The notes beneath the pieces are model-generated. The model was given only the letters and a program-made list of their open reading frames with translations. It was not told where the DNA came from and did no database searches. Shown one piece after another: positions 35,573-45,117 of a DNA stretch of 64,000 nt (its first letter is position 1; every line of letters begins with the position of its first letter). Made by a program: the position numbers and the translations under genes. The DNA comes from Granulicella sibirica (GTDB lineage Bacteria; Acidobacteriota; Terriglobia; Terriglobales; Acidobacteriaceae): contig NZ_RDSM01000007.1 of NCBI RefSeq assembly GCF_004115155.1, positions 131,489-195,488 of the forward strand. The letters run 5' to 3'.

Positions 35573-37309
35573 TTGATCGAAACAGACGTCCTGATCGTAG
35601 GCTGCGGGCCGGCAGGCCTGACCGCGGCTATCGGGCTCGCGCGTGAGGGTGTGCGCGTGATTGCTATCACAAAGTATGCGCAACTTGCTCCGACGGCGCG
35701 CGCACATTGCACTAATCAGCGCTCTTTCGAAATCTTCCGAGATTTCGGTATCGAGGCGCAGGCAATGGCCTCGGCTACCCCGTACACAGAAATGCCAAAC
35801 TTCACGTATCTTCGTTCTCTTTCCTCTGATGTCGAGTTTGCTCGGTTGAAGGGTTTGCAGCTCGATGATGAGGACAACCTCAACGCCAGTCCGTGCACCA
35901 TTGCCGATTTGCCGCAGAATCTCTTGGAACCGATCTTGCTCACAGCAGCGACGCAACAGGGAGCGCAAGTTCGTTTTCAAACGGAACTCACGACGTTTGA
36001 CCAGAATGAAACCGGGGTTACGGCTGTCGTCAGGGATCTCTTGACGGGCCAGGACCTAACAATTCGTGCCCGCTACCTGATTGGTGCCGATGGTGGGAAT
36101 AGTAGCGTTGCGAAAGCTCTTGAATTGCCTTTCGATGGGCCTGGAAGACTCGGAGGGAGCCTCAGTATTCACTTTGATTGTGACCTTTCGGAATACACGG
36201 CCTACAGGCCCAGCCATATCTTCTACATCCTCCGGAGTTCCACCGACAAGGGAGGTCCAGGTCTCGGTCTTCTCATCTGTTTCCGGCCGTGGAATACCTG
36301 GCAGTTCATTAAGGGCTACACCGCCGGGCAGGAGACACCACACTTGACGACGACGGAGGCCGTCGATGTGATCCGCGATTATCTTGGTATTCCAGAGATC
36401 GAACCCAAGGTGACCTCTATTGGGAAGTGGGATCTCAACTCCCTCTGCGCTTCGTTGTATCAGCGCGGTCGTGTTTTCTGCATGGGAGACGCAGTCCATC
36501 GGCACGTACCATCCAACGGTCTAGGCTCCAACTGCGCGATGCAGGATGCATACAATCTCGCTTGGAAGCTCGCGCTCGTCTTGCGCGACCATGCGGGCGC
36601 CGGCCTCCTTGAGAGTTATAGCCAAGAGCGCGTTCCCGTAGGGCAGCAGTACGTTGCGCGCGCAACCAAAAGCATGCAACTTCACCGGCCTTTGCTCGAA
36701 GCGATCGGGCTAGCGGATCCTAATAGACCGGAGGGAGATGGTGACTTGGCGCGGATTGCTGCAAATTCAACTGACGGCGCTGCTCGTCGACGCGGGATCC
36801 AGGAAACTATGCATGCGAAGATCCATGAAGTCCGTGCTCGGGGTCTCGAACTCAATCACGTGTATCAATCCGTTGCCGTGATCGACGAGAGACAGCAACC
36901 CAAGGATACCGGCCGCGATCTCGAGCTGTATGCCCGCGCGACAACCTGCCCGGGCGCGCATTTGCCGCATGCGTGGGTACAGCGGTCAGGGCACGAAGTC
37001 TCCACGCTGGACTTGGTAGGACAAGGGCGCTTCACACTTTTGACAGGCATTGGTGGCGATGAGTGGATCGGTGCGGCAAAAGCCGTCGCGGAGCGCTTCG
37101 GTCTAAACATCGCCGCAGTCAAAATCGGACCGGGGTGCGAAGTTACCGATCTACACCATGAGTGGGCAGAGCGGAGAGAGATCGCAGAAAATGGATGTCT
37201 TCTGGTCCGACCGGACGCGCACATCGCCTGGCGACGCATGTCCACGGACACAGATCCTGAAGGAGCCTTGACGGATGCGGTAGCACGGATACTTGATCGA
37301 CAGGCTTAA
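35573..37309 (+). CDS. FAD-dependent aromatic hydroxylase, TfdB/PheA-like
   Basis: A 578-residue flavin monooxygenase that would hydroxylate a phenolic compound with NAD(P)H and O2. Visible motifs are the dinucleotide fold VLIVGCGPAGLTAAIGLA at the start, the DG motif ARYLIGADGGNSSVA near 163, and the GD motif CMGDAVHRHVPSNGLGSN with QDAYNLAWKLAL near 300-335. The last 150 residues fit the thioredoxin-like C-terminal domain of this family. Length and the HVPSNGLGSN segment are closest to 2,4-dichlorophenol 6-monooxygenase-type enzymes, but the substrate is unknown. A TTG start with AAGGAG 7 nt upstream is the only reasonable choice. Confidence 0.88.
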   Translation: MIETDVLIVGCGPAGLTAAIGLAREGVRVIAITKYAQLAPTARAHCTNQRSFEIFRDFGIEAQAMASATPYTEMPNFTYLRSLSSDVEFARLKGLQLDDEDNLNASPCTIADLPQNLLEPILLTAATQQGAQVRFQTELTTFDQNETGVTAVVRDLLTGQDLTIRARYLIGADGGNSSVAKALELPFDGPGRLGGSLSIHFDCDLSEYTAYRPSHIFYILRSSTDKGGPGLGLLICFRPWNTWQFIKGYTAGQETPHLTTTEAVDVIRDYLGIPEIEPKVTSIGKWDLNSLCASLYQRGRVFCMGDAVHRHVPSNGLGSNCAMQDAYNLAWKLALVLRDHAGAGLLESYSQERVPVGQQYVARATKSMQLHRPLLEAIGLADPNRPEGDGDLARIAANSTDGAARRRGIQETMHAKIHEVRARGLELNHVYQSVAVIDERQQPKDTGRDLELYARATTCPGAHLPHAWVQRSGHEVSTLDLVGQGRFTLLTGIGGDEWIGAAKAVAERFGLNIAAVKIGPGCEVTDLHHEWAERREIAENGCLLVRPDAHIAWRRMSTDTDPEGALTDAVARILDRQA

Positions 37310-37829
37310 CTTCAAGAACTTGTGGATTCGCACTTCCCCTTCAAAGCTCGTCCCTCCCCGCGAACCATGGCATCACCGACGGTCGCTCCTGCATAACTTG
37401 TACTTCTTGCAAGAGCGACCGCAATCCTCGGCGCGGGCAGGTGGCCCAATGTTCAACCGTCTCCGCACTTTCGCTTGTTCATCTCAGTTGTGCCGCCTTC
37501 CGGCGGTTTCGGCCAACCCCTAAGGATCGCGCGCAGATCTTCTTCCCCAAGCTGCTGTACTCTAAGCACGGCGCGTTGGGAGATTACCGCACAGGCCCTA
37601 CCAAGCATTCCATGGATATGGACAGCTGGCTCTACGTTCAGCCAGCGTGCTTTCTCATGTGACCTAGAAGCAATGATCCCTCTAAGCTGAAGCAATGACT
37701 CGTTTTCCGTTTTGCATCTCTTTGCTAATGTCGGGTGCAACTCACTTCAACCGCATAAACGCAAAATTCTCCCGTTCCCGCTTGTTCACCTCCACTGTGC
37801 CGTCCACCCGGTATCGACCAATACCCAGC
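37310..37829. other. Decayed region with a faint internal duplication
   Basis: There is no intact gene. Two segments near 37449-37545 and 37743-37840 resemble each other (both contain TTCAACCG, CGCTTGTTCA, TGTGCCG and GCAGATCTTCTTC in order). In translation they give RPTPKDRAQIFF and RPIPSDREQIFF, so they may be two decayed copies of one coding segment. Confidence 0.35.
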
Positions 37830-37982
37830 GATCGCGAGCAGATCTTCTTCTATTTCAACTATCACCACCACACAGCCGCAGACACCTTGGACAAACACCA
37901 TCTGGCCGAGAACGCGGCTGTGATCGCTGTGACCGCCTACGCGCTTGCTGATGCGTCAACACCGGCACCGCGCGCAAAATGA
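37830..37982 (+). pseudogene. M28-type peptidase C-terminal remnant
   Basis: The frame reads DREQIFFYFNYHHHTAADTL then AENAAVIAVTAYALAD to a stop. The YHHTAADTLD segment and the following helix are the conserved end of bacterial M28 aminopeptidases. The catalytic domain upstream is absent. Confidence 0.6.
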
Positions 37983-38376
37983 CAAAGGGGTTTGGGAACG
38001 ATCCCTCATCGCACTGAGTCAATCGGCGAGTTGATCAAAGAGCTTAGTACGCTCGCTCTGTCTAACCGTTGCGGTGCTGAACATCACCGAAGCGCAATGG
38101 AGAGCTTCCGTTCCGGGGCGTGTGCCCGGCACGGATTTGGCGACACTCCCGAAAAATCATTCATCGCTCGTTTAGCAAAGAAACGAGAGGACTGCAGAAA
38201 CTCGGACGTCATCTGTGCAAAGTGAGCTAGGGTATGGCCAAATTGTGAACGCTTCGCCATCACACCTTGTCACAGAACCTGAAGCTGCGGACTACACGCG
38301 TACCGTCAAATTGTCTCGTCATTGAGTTCGGTAATCTTTGCAGTCACGCCATCTCCTACCCGAATGGTGTGAAACG
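37983..38376. other. Stretch without intact gene
   Basis: A short frame near 38007-38080 with ESIGELIKELSTLAL faintly recalls phage-holin-superfamily proteins but breaks down at once. I see nothing else. Confidence 0.35.
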
Positions 38377-38423
38377 AATCAACGCTGCTACTTCTGCTCG
38401 ATGCAGAAGTAGCAGCGTTGATT
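38377..38423. repeat. Perfect 21-bp stem-loop downstream of the GH43-like gene
   Basis: AATCAACGCTGCTACTTCTG (38377-38396) plus one more C pairs perfectly with 38403-38423 across a 5-nt loop, TCGAT. It lies 36 bp after the stop of the minus-strand gene at 38460. There is no T-run on either side, so it may be a stability or factor-dependent termination element, or a repeat relic. Confidence 0.7.
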
Positions 38424-38459
38424 GAAGATACAGCCCGCCGAATGAAAAAAGCCAGTAAT

Positions 38460-39794
38460 CTATTTGTTACGGACCGTGATCCACGAAGCGAGCTCCTCGT
38501 CGGTTGCCGCCTCCACACAACCGTTGAAGGGAACCCTAACGCTTAGGGGAACGTAGAAGGGCCTCCGGTAGGTCGCCTCGAAAGAGGTCTTGGGTGCACT
38601 CGTCGCCGGGGGCGCATTGCTGGGCAAGAATCCATCGAAGTATAGGAAATACTCTCCGTTTGGCTCCTCGACAACGGAAGGCACTCCGGGAGCAAACACC
38701 TGCGTTCCGACATAGTTAGGCCACGCTTCCTTGTCGGACTGGAGAAGGTAGCGCACCTCGGGGTGTCCTGGCTTGCCCCATACGCCATTAGTATCCGGCT
38801 GCAGGATACGGCGGTACATCTCGCCCTCTTTCGGCAGCAGCGTGTCGGAATAGGCGATTCCAGTCTTGTAATCAAGCTGCTGATAGTCGCCAGTTGAGTA
38901 AGCCATCACATACTTACCAGCAATCTTCGTGATGTTACCTGTCTCAATCAGCTTGAAGTCAGCATTGGAGCCTCCCTCCGCCCAATTGATGTGGAAGTAC
39001 TCGGAGTTGAACCCTCCATCGGTAGTGCTGGGCGCAAGCAGCCAAACGGGACTGGTGGAATCTAGATCGGTAGGCGATGTCAGCGCTTGCGCGACGATTC
39101 CGTCGTGAACGGTGCCAACCTCGCGCTTGCTGTAGATGAGGTAAAGCTTCCTGTCGTCCTCGAAATACTTGCCGTCATAGTTGGCTTTGGCGGGTTCCTC
39201 CACTGAGCCTATGAGGATCTTATCGACGATCCATGACGTCGGCGTGGTGATAGTATCTTCAGTTTCCGGATGCGCATGCGCTATTACTGTCCATGAGCCT
39301 ACCAAGCTGGTCTTGGGGGCAGACGTCTTGCGCAAATAAAGCGTCACTGCCATGTTCCAGTGGCCGTCATCTGTCTGATAGATGTTTCGATTGATTTTGT
39401 CGAAGAATTCATTGTTCGCGTCCTTGGCCTTGGCCTCTAGTTCGTCCGCGATCTTCACCGTGACTGGCGAGGTCTCGAAGCAGCCCGGCTTAATCGGACG
39501 TTCGCAAGTCATCAACTCCTCTGTAGTCCCAGAGAAGTACTGAGGAAGAAAGGGTGCTGTCCAAGGGGCCACATGAACCGGATAAGGATCGCCGAAATAC
39601 CCGAGATGCTCTTTTTCGTCGACCTGTGTCATGGGGTGAAGAGGAATTGGGTCAGCAGTCAAATTCTGCGTTCCTGAAGACTGAGCGTATACCGTTGAAA
39701 GGAATGAACAGGGCGCTGCGAGAACTAAAAGCGAGGCACAACAAGCAGTCTTCAACGCGGTGCGAAGGGGTTTCAAACGATGGGGGGTAGTCAT
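38460..39794 (-). CDS. Secreted GH43-like beta-propeller protein
   Basis: A 444-residue protein with a signal peptide (TACCASLLVLAAPCSFLSTV, cleavage near residue 38). Segments such as YDGKYFEDDRKLYLIYSK, GKYVMAYSTGDY and EYFLYFDGFLP are typical of five-bladed propeller glycosidase folds (GH43/GH32 type). The three catalytic acids cannot be assigned with confidence, so I call it GH43-like rather than an enzyme of known specificity. It stands alone, with a strong stem-loop downstream. A decayed paralogue is at 19930-20500. Confidence 0.62.
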   Translation of the reverse strand: MTTPHRLKPLRTALKTACCASLLVLAAPCSFLSTVYAQSSGTQNLTADPIPLHPMTQVDEKEHLGYFGDPYPVHVAPWTAPFLPQYFSGTTEELMTCERPIKPGCFETSPVTVKIADELEAKAKDANNEFFDKINRNIYQTDDGHWNMAVTLYLRKTSAPKTSLVGSWTVIAHAHPETEDTITTPTSWIVDKILIGSVEEPAKANYDGKYFEDDRKLYLIYSKREVGTVHDGIVAQALTSPTDLDSTSPVWLLAPSTTDGGFNSEYFHINWAEGGSNADFKLIETGNITKIAGKYVMAYSTGDYQQLDYKTGIAYSDTLLPKEGEMYRRILQPDTNGVWGKPGHPEVRYLLQSDKEAWPNYVGTQVFAPGVPSVVEEPNGEYFLYFDGFLPSNAPPATSAPKTSFEATYRRPFYVPLSVRVPFNGCVEAATDEELASWITVRNK

Positions 39795-40165
39795 GGGTCC
39801 TCCGAATTTCTGATTTTTGGAGTGGAGCTAACTGATGTTCAACCTTTGATCACAAGCTAAATCACTCTTTCTGTTTCAGATGCCGCACTATGAGAGCGAA
39901 ACGACGGAAGCGATTGAGTTGGCCTTTTTAGCAGTGAAATTGGCAGATTCTGTTTGTGGCCCGTGACACTTACAGGGGGAGCCCCGAATTTGTTCTCATC
40001 GGCTTTCGGACATCAGCATTTACGGAAACAACGCTCATGTGATTACAGCGACGGTCGGAGCACCTCTCAAGATCCATTGGGTGAATCTCTTGCGCGCTGA
40101 ACGGTCGTTCTCAAGAGTGGAAGTCACGGCCTTTGAAGTCTAGATGGCAAGTGCCGATTTGCCAC
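39795..40165. other. Intergenic region with a short coding remnant
   Basis: Between the divergent-facing genes the plus strand at 40009-40143 keeps an open frame, DISIYGNNAHVITATVGAPL then KIHWVNLLRAERSFSRVEVT, ending in TAG. It reads like the C-terminus of a decayed protein, but I cannot name the family. There is no start or ribosome site. Confidence 0.35.
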
Positions 40166-41131
40166 CTAATTTCGCTGGAATGAGAGAACGCCGTTGCCTG
40201 CCGTGACTAAAACTTTACCGGACGATGAGACATCGAGAGCGTGTCCTTGGCGCTGATCTAGAACTCGCGCATGCCCGAGAATCTCGCCAGTATGCGGGTC
40301 TAATTTTAATAGCCAGCCCGGAGCCCCAGGCGCCTCACCCATCGGACTGACGCTTGTCCATAGCACACCTTGAACTAGCTTGAGTGCGTAGCAACGTCCG
40401 AGCCCATCGATCTCTCCCATGAACTTCCCATTCAAATTGAACTTTTCGATTCGCCCGTTCTCGCGGTCTGCAACATACACAATGCCATCCGGGCCGATCT
40501 GAATCCCATGTGGTAGCTCGAACTCACCGGTTCCTTTACCGGGGTGTCCCCATTCCTTTAACTCTTTACCCCGCGCGGTGTATTCAAGGATTCGGGCGTT
40601 TGCGTAACCATCCGTGATGTAAAGATTTCCGTTTGGAGCGAACGCAACGTCTGTGATTCCGCGGAAAGAACTGCCATCAATCGGTACCGGACTAACCTCG
40701 ATTGTTAGGAGTTTTCGACCCGTCGAGTCGTACTTGATCACCTTCGACGCTTGGGCATCGACCGCCCACACATTTCCACGAGAATCGAGGCGGAGACTGT
40801 GAGGTAGAGCGAAGTCACCTCGTCCCCACGACCGTATGAGCTTACCCTGTTTGTCGAACACAAGGATGGGATCGGCTTTGTCTCCTCGCTGAATGACATA
40901 GATATCTTCACTTCTGCCGATCGCGACCCCGGCCACAGCCCCAAGTTCCCAATCGGAGAATGACGAATAAAGTGACAGCCTCGTCTCTAGAAACGGAAGA
41001 GGCGGTGATGCCTCGATCCGACGAGCGAGCTCAGAGTCTGACTTCTCCGGGAGTTGGGCCATAATCGAGGGGGCAAAGCAGAAGCTTGCTAAGAACAGTA
41101 AAGACATAAGACGTTTGCTGTTTGATTGCAT
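40166..41131 (-). CDS. Secreted NHL-repeat beta-propeller protein
   Basis: A 321-residue protein with a signal peptide (LMSLLFLASFCFAPSIMAQ). The mature part consists of repeated NHL-type blades: LPHSLRLDSRGNVWAVDAQA, ITDVAFAPNGNLYITDGYAN, LPHGIQIGPDGIVYVADREN. The family includes peptidylamidoglycolate-lyase-like proteins and ligand-binding propellers. I cannot tell whether it has an enzymatic role. No operon partner is evident. Confidence 0.85.
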   Translation of the reverse strand: MQSNSKRLMSLLFLASFCFAPSIMAQLPEKSDSELARRIEASPPLPFLETRLSLYSSFSDWELGAVAGVAIGRSEDIYVIQRGDKADPILVFDKQGKLIRSWGRGDFALPHSLRLDSRGNVWAVDAQASKVIKYDSTGRKLLTIEVSPVPIDGSSFRGITDVAFAPNGNLYITDGYANARILEYTARGKELKEWGHPGKGTGEFELPHGIQIGPDGIVYVADRENGRIEKFNLNGKFMGEIDGLGRCYALKLVQGVLWTSVSPMGEAPGAPGWLLKLDPHTGEILGHARVLDQRQGHALDVSSSGKVLVTAGNGVLSFQRN

Positions 41132-41216
41132 TCCGTTATTTACCCTGCGTCTCTCGCAGAGACGGCCTCACCTTTCTTCGCGTGGACCTGCAGCGCTACG
41201 ACGCGAAGAGATGCGG

Positions 41217-41762
41217 TTACGCTGGATTGGCACTCTTCGCCATCCGCACGATCGTGATCGTCTTCTCCGCTCCGATCGGCACCGTGATTGTCTCACGCTT
41301 GCGATAGCCTTTGAGGGTGTAAAGCGGCACGCCGGCAAGCGTGCTCCCCATCTCAAAGCCAGTAAAGCCGGCATCCTCAGCGGCTTTTTCTGATCGCGCG
41401 AGGATCGCCGAGCCAAGTCCCTGACGCGAATAGGCGGGGTGGACGAAAATGGCGCGGATCTTCGCGGCATCGTGAGATGGATCAAGAAGTTCGGGCGCGA
41501 TGGCCTGTATCTGACAGTCGCCGCCGTACAACGTCCTACGCTTGCTCCAGCCGCCGCAGCCAGCCACTATGCCTTCCTCACTTAGAGCGACAGAGTAGGT
41601 ACCGTCAAGGATCAATTGAGTGTCGATGGTGAAGATCGTGGCGAGAGCAAGCTCTCGCTCTTCGGGCGTGTACTCGATTTGAAGCTCGCGAACCGAGGCC
41701 GCGATGAGTTCGCTGAGGACGGGAATGTCTTCAGAGGTCGCTGCGCGGAAGTGGAAGTACAC
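41217..41762 (-). CDS. GNAT-family N-acetyltransferase
   Basis: A 181-residue GNAT protein. The acetyl-CoA loop is IRAIFVHPAYSRQGLGSAIL at about 103-122, preceded by the substrate-side strand (VAGCGGWSKRR), with a final strand GFEMGSTLAGVPLYTLKGY. The substrate is unknown. It is followed in the same direction by the NHL-repeat gene, after 85 bp. Confidence 0.88.
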   Translation of the reverse strand: MYFHFRAATSEDIPVLSELIAASVRELQIEYTPEERELALATIFTIDTQLILDGTYSVALSEEGIVAGCGGWSKRRTLYGGDCQIQAIAPELLDPSHDAAKIRAIFVHPAYSRQGLGSAILARSEKAAEDAGFTGFEMGSTLAGVPLYTLKGYRKRETITVPIGAEKTITIVRMAKSANPA

Positions 41763-42076
41763 GGCTATATCCCTGAATGAGAGATCAGAATGATTTTCTT
41801 CAATGTGGACCTGTCTGCTGCCAGATGGAAGACGGGCGAAGTCATTTCATTAATGGTGAAGCGATGGTGTCGTATTTGCAAGTGTTCAAGCAACTCGTTG
41901 AACAGCTTGGCTGGATCTGTGAGTTATTTGGCACTTTATATTCGCGCGCCCAGCGGTCGAAGAATCCGATATGATGATGATCCTCCGGAACGCCGGATCT
42001 CATGTTGGATCCGCCTCTGCGTCGGCCGTTCAGTTATCAGATGGCTGCTTTGATCGAACCTCTCCGCCAGCCTAGT
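41763..42076. other. Gene-free stretch
   Basis: Open frames of 65-87 codons exist on the plus strand but have no ribosome site, no family resemblance and an odd composition. I see no regulatory element. Confidence 0.4.
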
Positions 42077-42847
42077 TCACGATCCCAACCGTAACTGGCA
42101 CCGGGTACAGATTGCGAGGTGCTTCATTCGATTAGTGGACAACAAGCTTTGGATATCAACTGCAAACCTCCTAATATCGGCTTCTGAATAGCAAGTGAAG
42201 TCTGCTTGCTCGAAGGGAGGTTGGATTGATTCAAAGCTAAGTAGGTCATACTTGCGTTTGCGGACCATGTCGTCGAAGTGGATGCGTCTAGCCGGCGCAT
42301 CTTTCCATAAACTGTCATCGGTGGCCCATATATCTTCAAGTAAGCTACTGGCATTGAGCGCCAGATATCGAATCGCTTCTTCGCGTCCATAGAACGCCCT
42401 TCCCTGATCTGCAAATGATGAAGCCGCCAACTGCGCTAATCCGAGAATCTCCTCTCTGGTATGGAGTTCTGCATAATGACGAAGTGCTTCGATCTCGATT
42501 TTAGCCACCAGTGCAAATTCCGATTCTCGATCAGCAAAGTTTGCCACCTCCGAGGTTAGCGGTGGCATCTCGATCTGGGTGCCTGGAACGGCGCCCCAGG
42601 CTGTGTGTTCAAACGTGAACATGCTTGGATCGAATATGTCGAGGAGTGAGTTTTTCCTATCGTCAGCACCGCGAAACTCATTCAGTGTTTCGAGAAACCA
42701 GGACAGTTGGGCCTTGCTGAATCTAAGAGCTGACGCAGTGACAGATTCTTCACGGTACGCGTCGAAACTCTCCATCAGTGTGCTAGGAACGATGTAGTCA
42801 CTCAGCTGTCGAATCAAGTGTTCCAGGTCTCTGTCCTGCGGCCTCAT
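42077..42847 (-). CDS. Hypothetical protein, helical, with C-terminal CxxC
   Basis: A 256-residue protein of unknown family. It looks mostly alpha-helical and acidic (LEHLIRQLSDYIVP, AKIEIEALRHYAEL, EEILGLAQLAASSFADQG) with no membrane segment or signal peptide. The end carries CTRCQLRLG, a possible metal site. GAGG lies a few bases before the ATG. Neighbours give no hint of function. Confidence 0.6.
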   Translation of the reverse strand: MRPQDRDLEHLIRQLSDYIVPSTLMESFDAYREESVTASALRFSKAQLSWFLETLNEFRGADDRKNSLLDIFDPSMFTFEHTAWGAVPGTQIEMPPLTSEVANFADRESEFALVAKIEIEALRHYAELHTREEILGLAQLAASSFADQGRAFYGREEAIRYLALNASSLLEDIWATDDSLWKDAPARRIHFDDMVRKRKYDLLSFESIQPPFEQADFTCYSEADIRRFAVDIQSLLSTNRMKHLAICTRCQLRLGS

Positions 42848-43681
42848 AACGTCCTCCCCTCAGACCATGGCTATGTCTCCCACGAGTGCAAAGCCGGATC
42901 GATCGCATCGACTTAAACAGCGTGTCCGTGCCCAATCAGCGCAGCCATCTTTTCAACTTGGTCATTTTCAAACGACCCGTCTTTGCGTCTATTGTTCCCC
43001 CCGCTGGAAACTCCGCTCATTGGCTGCATGAAAGAAGTCATGCTCGGAGTCGACTGAGAAACTAGGCAACTCTCACCCGTGGCGACCTGTTGCTTTCGCT
43101 CATCGATTGTAGGTAAACGTGAACGGCCGAGGGAGACGTTAAATTAGCGTTGGCCGGATATGTTTCGACATAGTCCGCCACTGCCGCAGAGAAGTGGCGA
43201 AGCGATAGTCGAGTAAGCATGACCGGAAAGGCTTGACCACCTACTGAAGAAGCGCAAATCCTGGAGGTGGACTTGAATAATAGATGTTGCTGATCGAATC
43301 TGAGCTGCGAGATCCGGATGAGACTCAGTGTGCGGCCGAACGGCAGTCGTGGGTCGACGAAGATACAAAGTCCTATTCGACAACATGCCTATCCGATAAG
43401 ACCATCTATGAGTGACGTCGGGATTTGTCCCCGCGTCGGAACGAAATGCTCCATTTGAGAAGTCCCATTGTTTATAGGCGATCTTGCCGTCCTTATTAGG
43501 CTTCGCGTGCTGTCCACAATGGGCGCGGACGTCCCTACTGGCTCCGATGCAGCATCCCGATATCAATCAGGACTGTGGCGCCGATTTTAGGGACTGCCGA
43601 GCAATGGATTGTGCCACACATTCCTTTATCATGCGGAAAGAACATCCGCGGGCGGGCGTGCCATATGTGAAGGAGATCATT
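42848..43681. other. Long stretch without supportable gene
   Basis: This 830-bp region precedes the oxidoreductase gene. Open frames in it (for example 43144-43566, minus) have no family resemblance. GAAGGAG at 43670-43676 is the ribosome site of the downstream gene. Nothing else is seen. Confidence 0.4.
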
Positions 43682-44770
43682 ATGCCAGAACCAGTTCCTC
43701 TAATTCGGGAGAGACCCGCATCAGCTGTCAGTCAGGAAATAACTCTACCCATTTCTTTCAGGGCTCTGGCGATTGAGCAAGCCGGTGAAGCCGTCAGTAT
43801 GCAGCGAAAGAGCATTATGGCATTGCATGAGGACGACGTACTTATCCGCATCGATTATGCGTCGATCAACAAGATGGATCCGGGCCTCGCCCGCGTCAAC
43901 GTCTTCAACTTTCCTCTTCCTTACGTATTAGGTTTTGACTTCAGTGGCGAGGTCGTGGGACTCGGAGCGCAGTGCCAGGAAGCATTCAAGGTGGGTGACG
44001 AAGTTCTTGGCCGGTCCCTTACTGGCTCGTGCTTTGCGGAATATGTTGTTGCTAAGAGAGAGAACATCGTTCACAGAGGTGCCGTACCTGCGCCGGAAGC
44101 GAGCACGTATGGCGTCGCCTACCTGACCGCGTACGAGTCCCTTGTGATGACCGGAGGCATTGAGCAACATCGTGGCAAGTGGATCTACGTTGCCGGAGCT
44201 GCGGGCGGGGTCGGCCACTTTGCGGCGCAGATCGCCAAGCTTCATGGACTAAAGGTCGTCGGTAGCGCCGGGAAGGCTGCCTCCCTGAATTTGCTCAAGG
44301 AGCTAGAACTGGATCACGTGATTGATTACTCAAAGCAGGATGTTGTCCAAGAGGTGATGAATCTTACTGGAGGCAAGGGGGCGGATCTTGTTTACGACTC
44401 TACCTACACGCAATCGTCCTATGCTCAATCTGCTGTTGTTGTCGCCCGTGGTGGCGAGTACATCCGGCTTGGCACCGAGGCCCAGGTGGCCCGCGCCGGT
44501 GCTAACGACGTGCAGTCGGTAGTGGAGGGTCGCGGTGCTAGGATGGTCATTTCCGACCTCGGGAGGTACGCTCGAGACCCTCTGTACCAAGTACAAACGG
44601 CAAAGCTTACCGATGGACTGAAGCAGGCAGTGTCGTGGTACGAAAGCGGACATCTGAAGCCTGCGATTACCGCAACGGTACCGTTTGACGCGGCCGCACT
44701 GCAACAAGCGTTTGGCGACTTTCTCAAAGGGACGAACAACGTGGGCAAGGTGGTCGTGAGATGCGCGTGA
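43682..44770 (+). CDS. MDR-family NAD(P)-dependent oxidoreductase (quinone-oxidoreductase-like)
   Basis: A 362-residue medium-chain dehydrogenase. The catalytic fold starts ALHEDDVLIRIDYASINKMD with PYVLGFDFSGEVVGLG, and the Rossmann domain has IYVAGAAGGVGHFAAQIAK near 195, followed by GSAGK. The zinc-binding residues of true alcohol dehydrogenases are not evident, which fits the quinone-oxidoreductase subgroup. The ATG at 43682 has GAAGGAG 6 nt upstream; a longer in-frame extension has no support. The substrate is unknown. Confidence 0.88.
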   Translation: MPEPVPLIRERPASAVSQEITLPISFRALAIEQAGEAVSMQRKSIMALHEDDVLIRIDYASINKMDPGLARVNVFNFPLPYVLGFDFSGEVVGLGAQCQEAFKVGDEVLGRSLTGSCFAEYVVAKRENIVHRGAVPAPEASTYGVAYLTAYESLVMTGGIEQHRGKWIYVAGAAGGVGHFAAQIAKLHGLKVVGSAGKAASLNLLKELELDHVIDYSKQDVVQEVMNLTGGKGADLVYDSTYTQSSYAQSAVVVARGGEYIRLGTEAQVARAGANDVQSVVEGRGARMVISDLGRYARDPLYQVQTAKLTDGLKQAVSWYESGHLKPAITATVPFDAAALQQAFGDFLKGTNNVGKVVVRCA

Positions 44771-45117
44771 AGCAGCTCTGCCGTTCAGCATCACCACCGA
44801 TAGCGGCCGGATTTTCAGCGAGCACCTTTGTCGAACAGATAAGTCGGAGCTAGGCGGCATAGAGCATTTCAGCCACTCCCTCCCGCCAGCATGCTTCTGG
44901 CCGGAAACGTTCTTGGACGCCGAGCTTTACCACTGCGTGCAGATAGCGTAGATCTGACGCAAATTGCTACGACTCCGGCCAGAAGATCTGGGATTGACGG
45001 CGGATGTCCTCAGAATAGGTCAGGCTCGACAGCCCAAACGTATACGTCGTCTAGCGACGTGAGGGGGGCTATCGAGAATTTCGAGATAATGAAGTTAACG
45101 TTGAGGCGGTGCGAGGC
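44771..45117. other. Gene-free stretch
   Basis: I see nothing convincing between the oxidoreductase and methyltransferase genes; no terminator with a T-run is visible. Confidence 0.4.

Noticed and set aside
43144..43566. A 140-codon minus-strand frame upstream of the MDR oxidoreductase
   Set aside because: Composition unlike neighbouring genes, no start signal and no recognisable domain.
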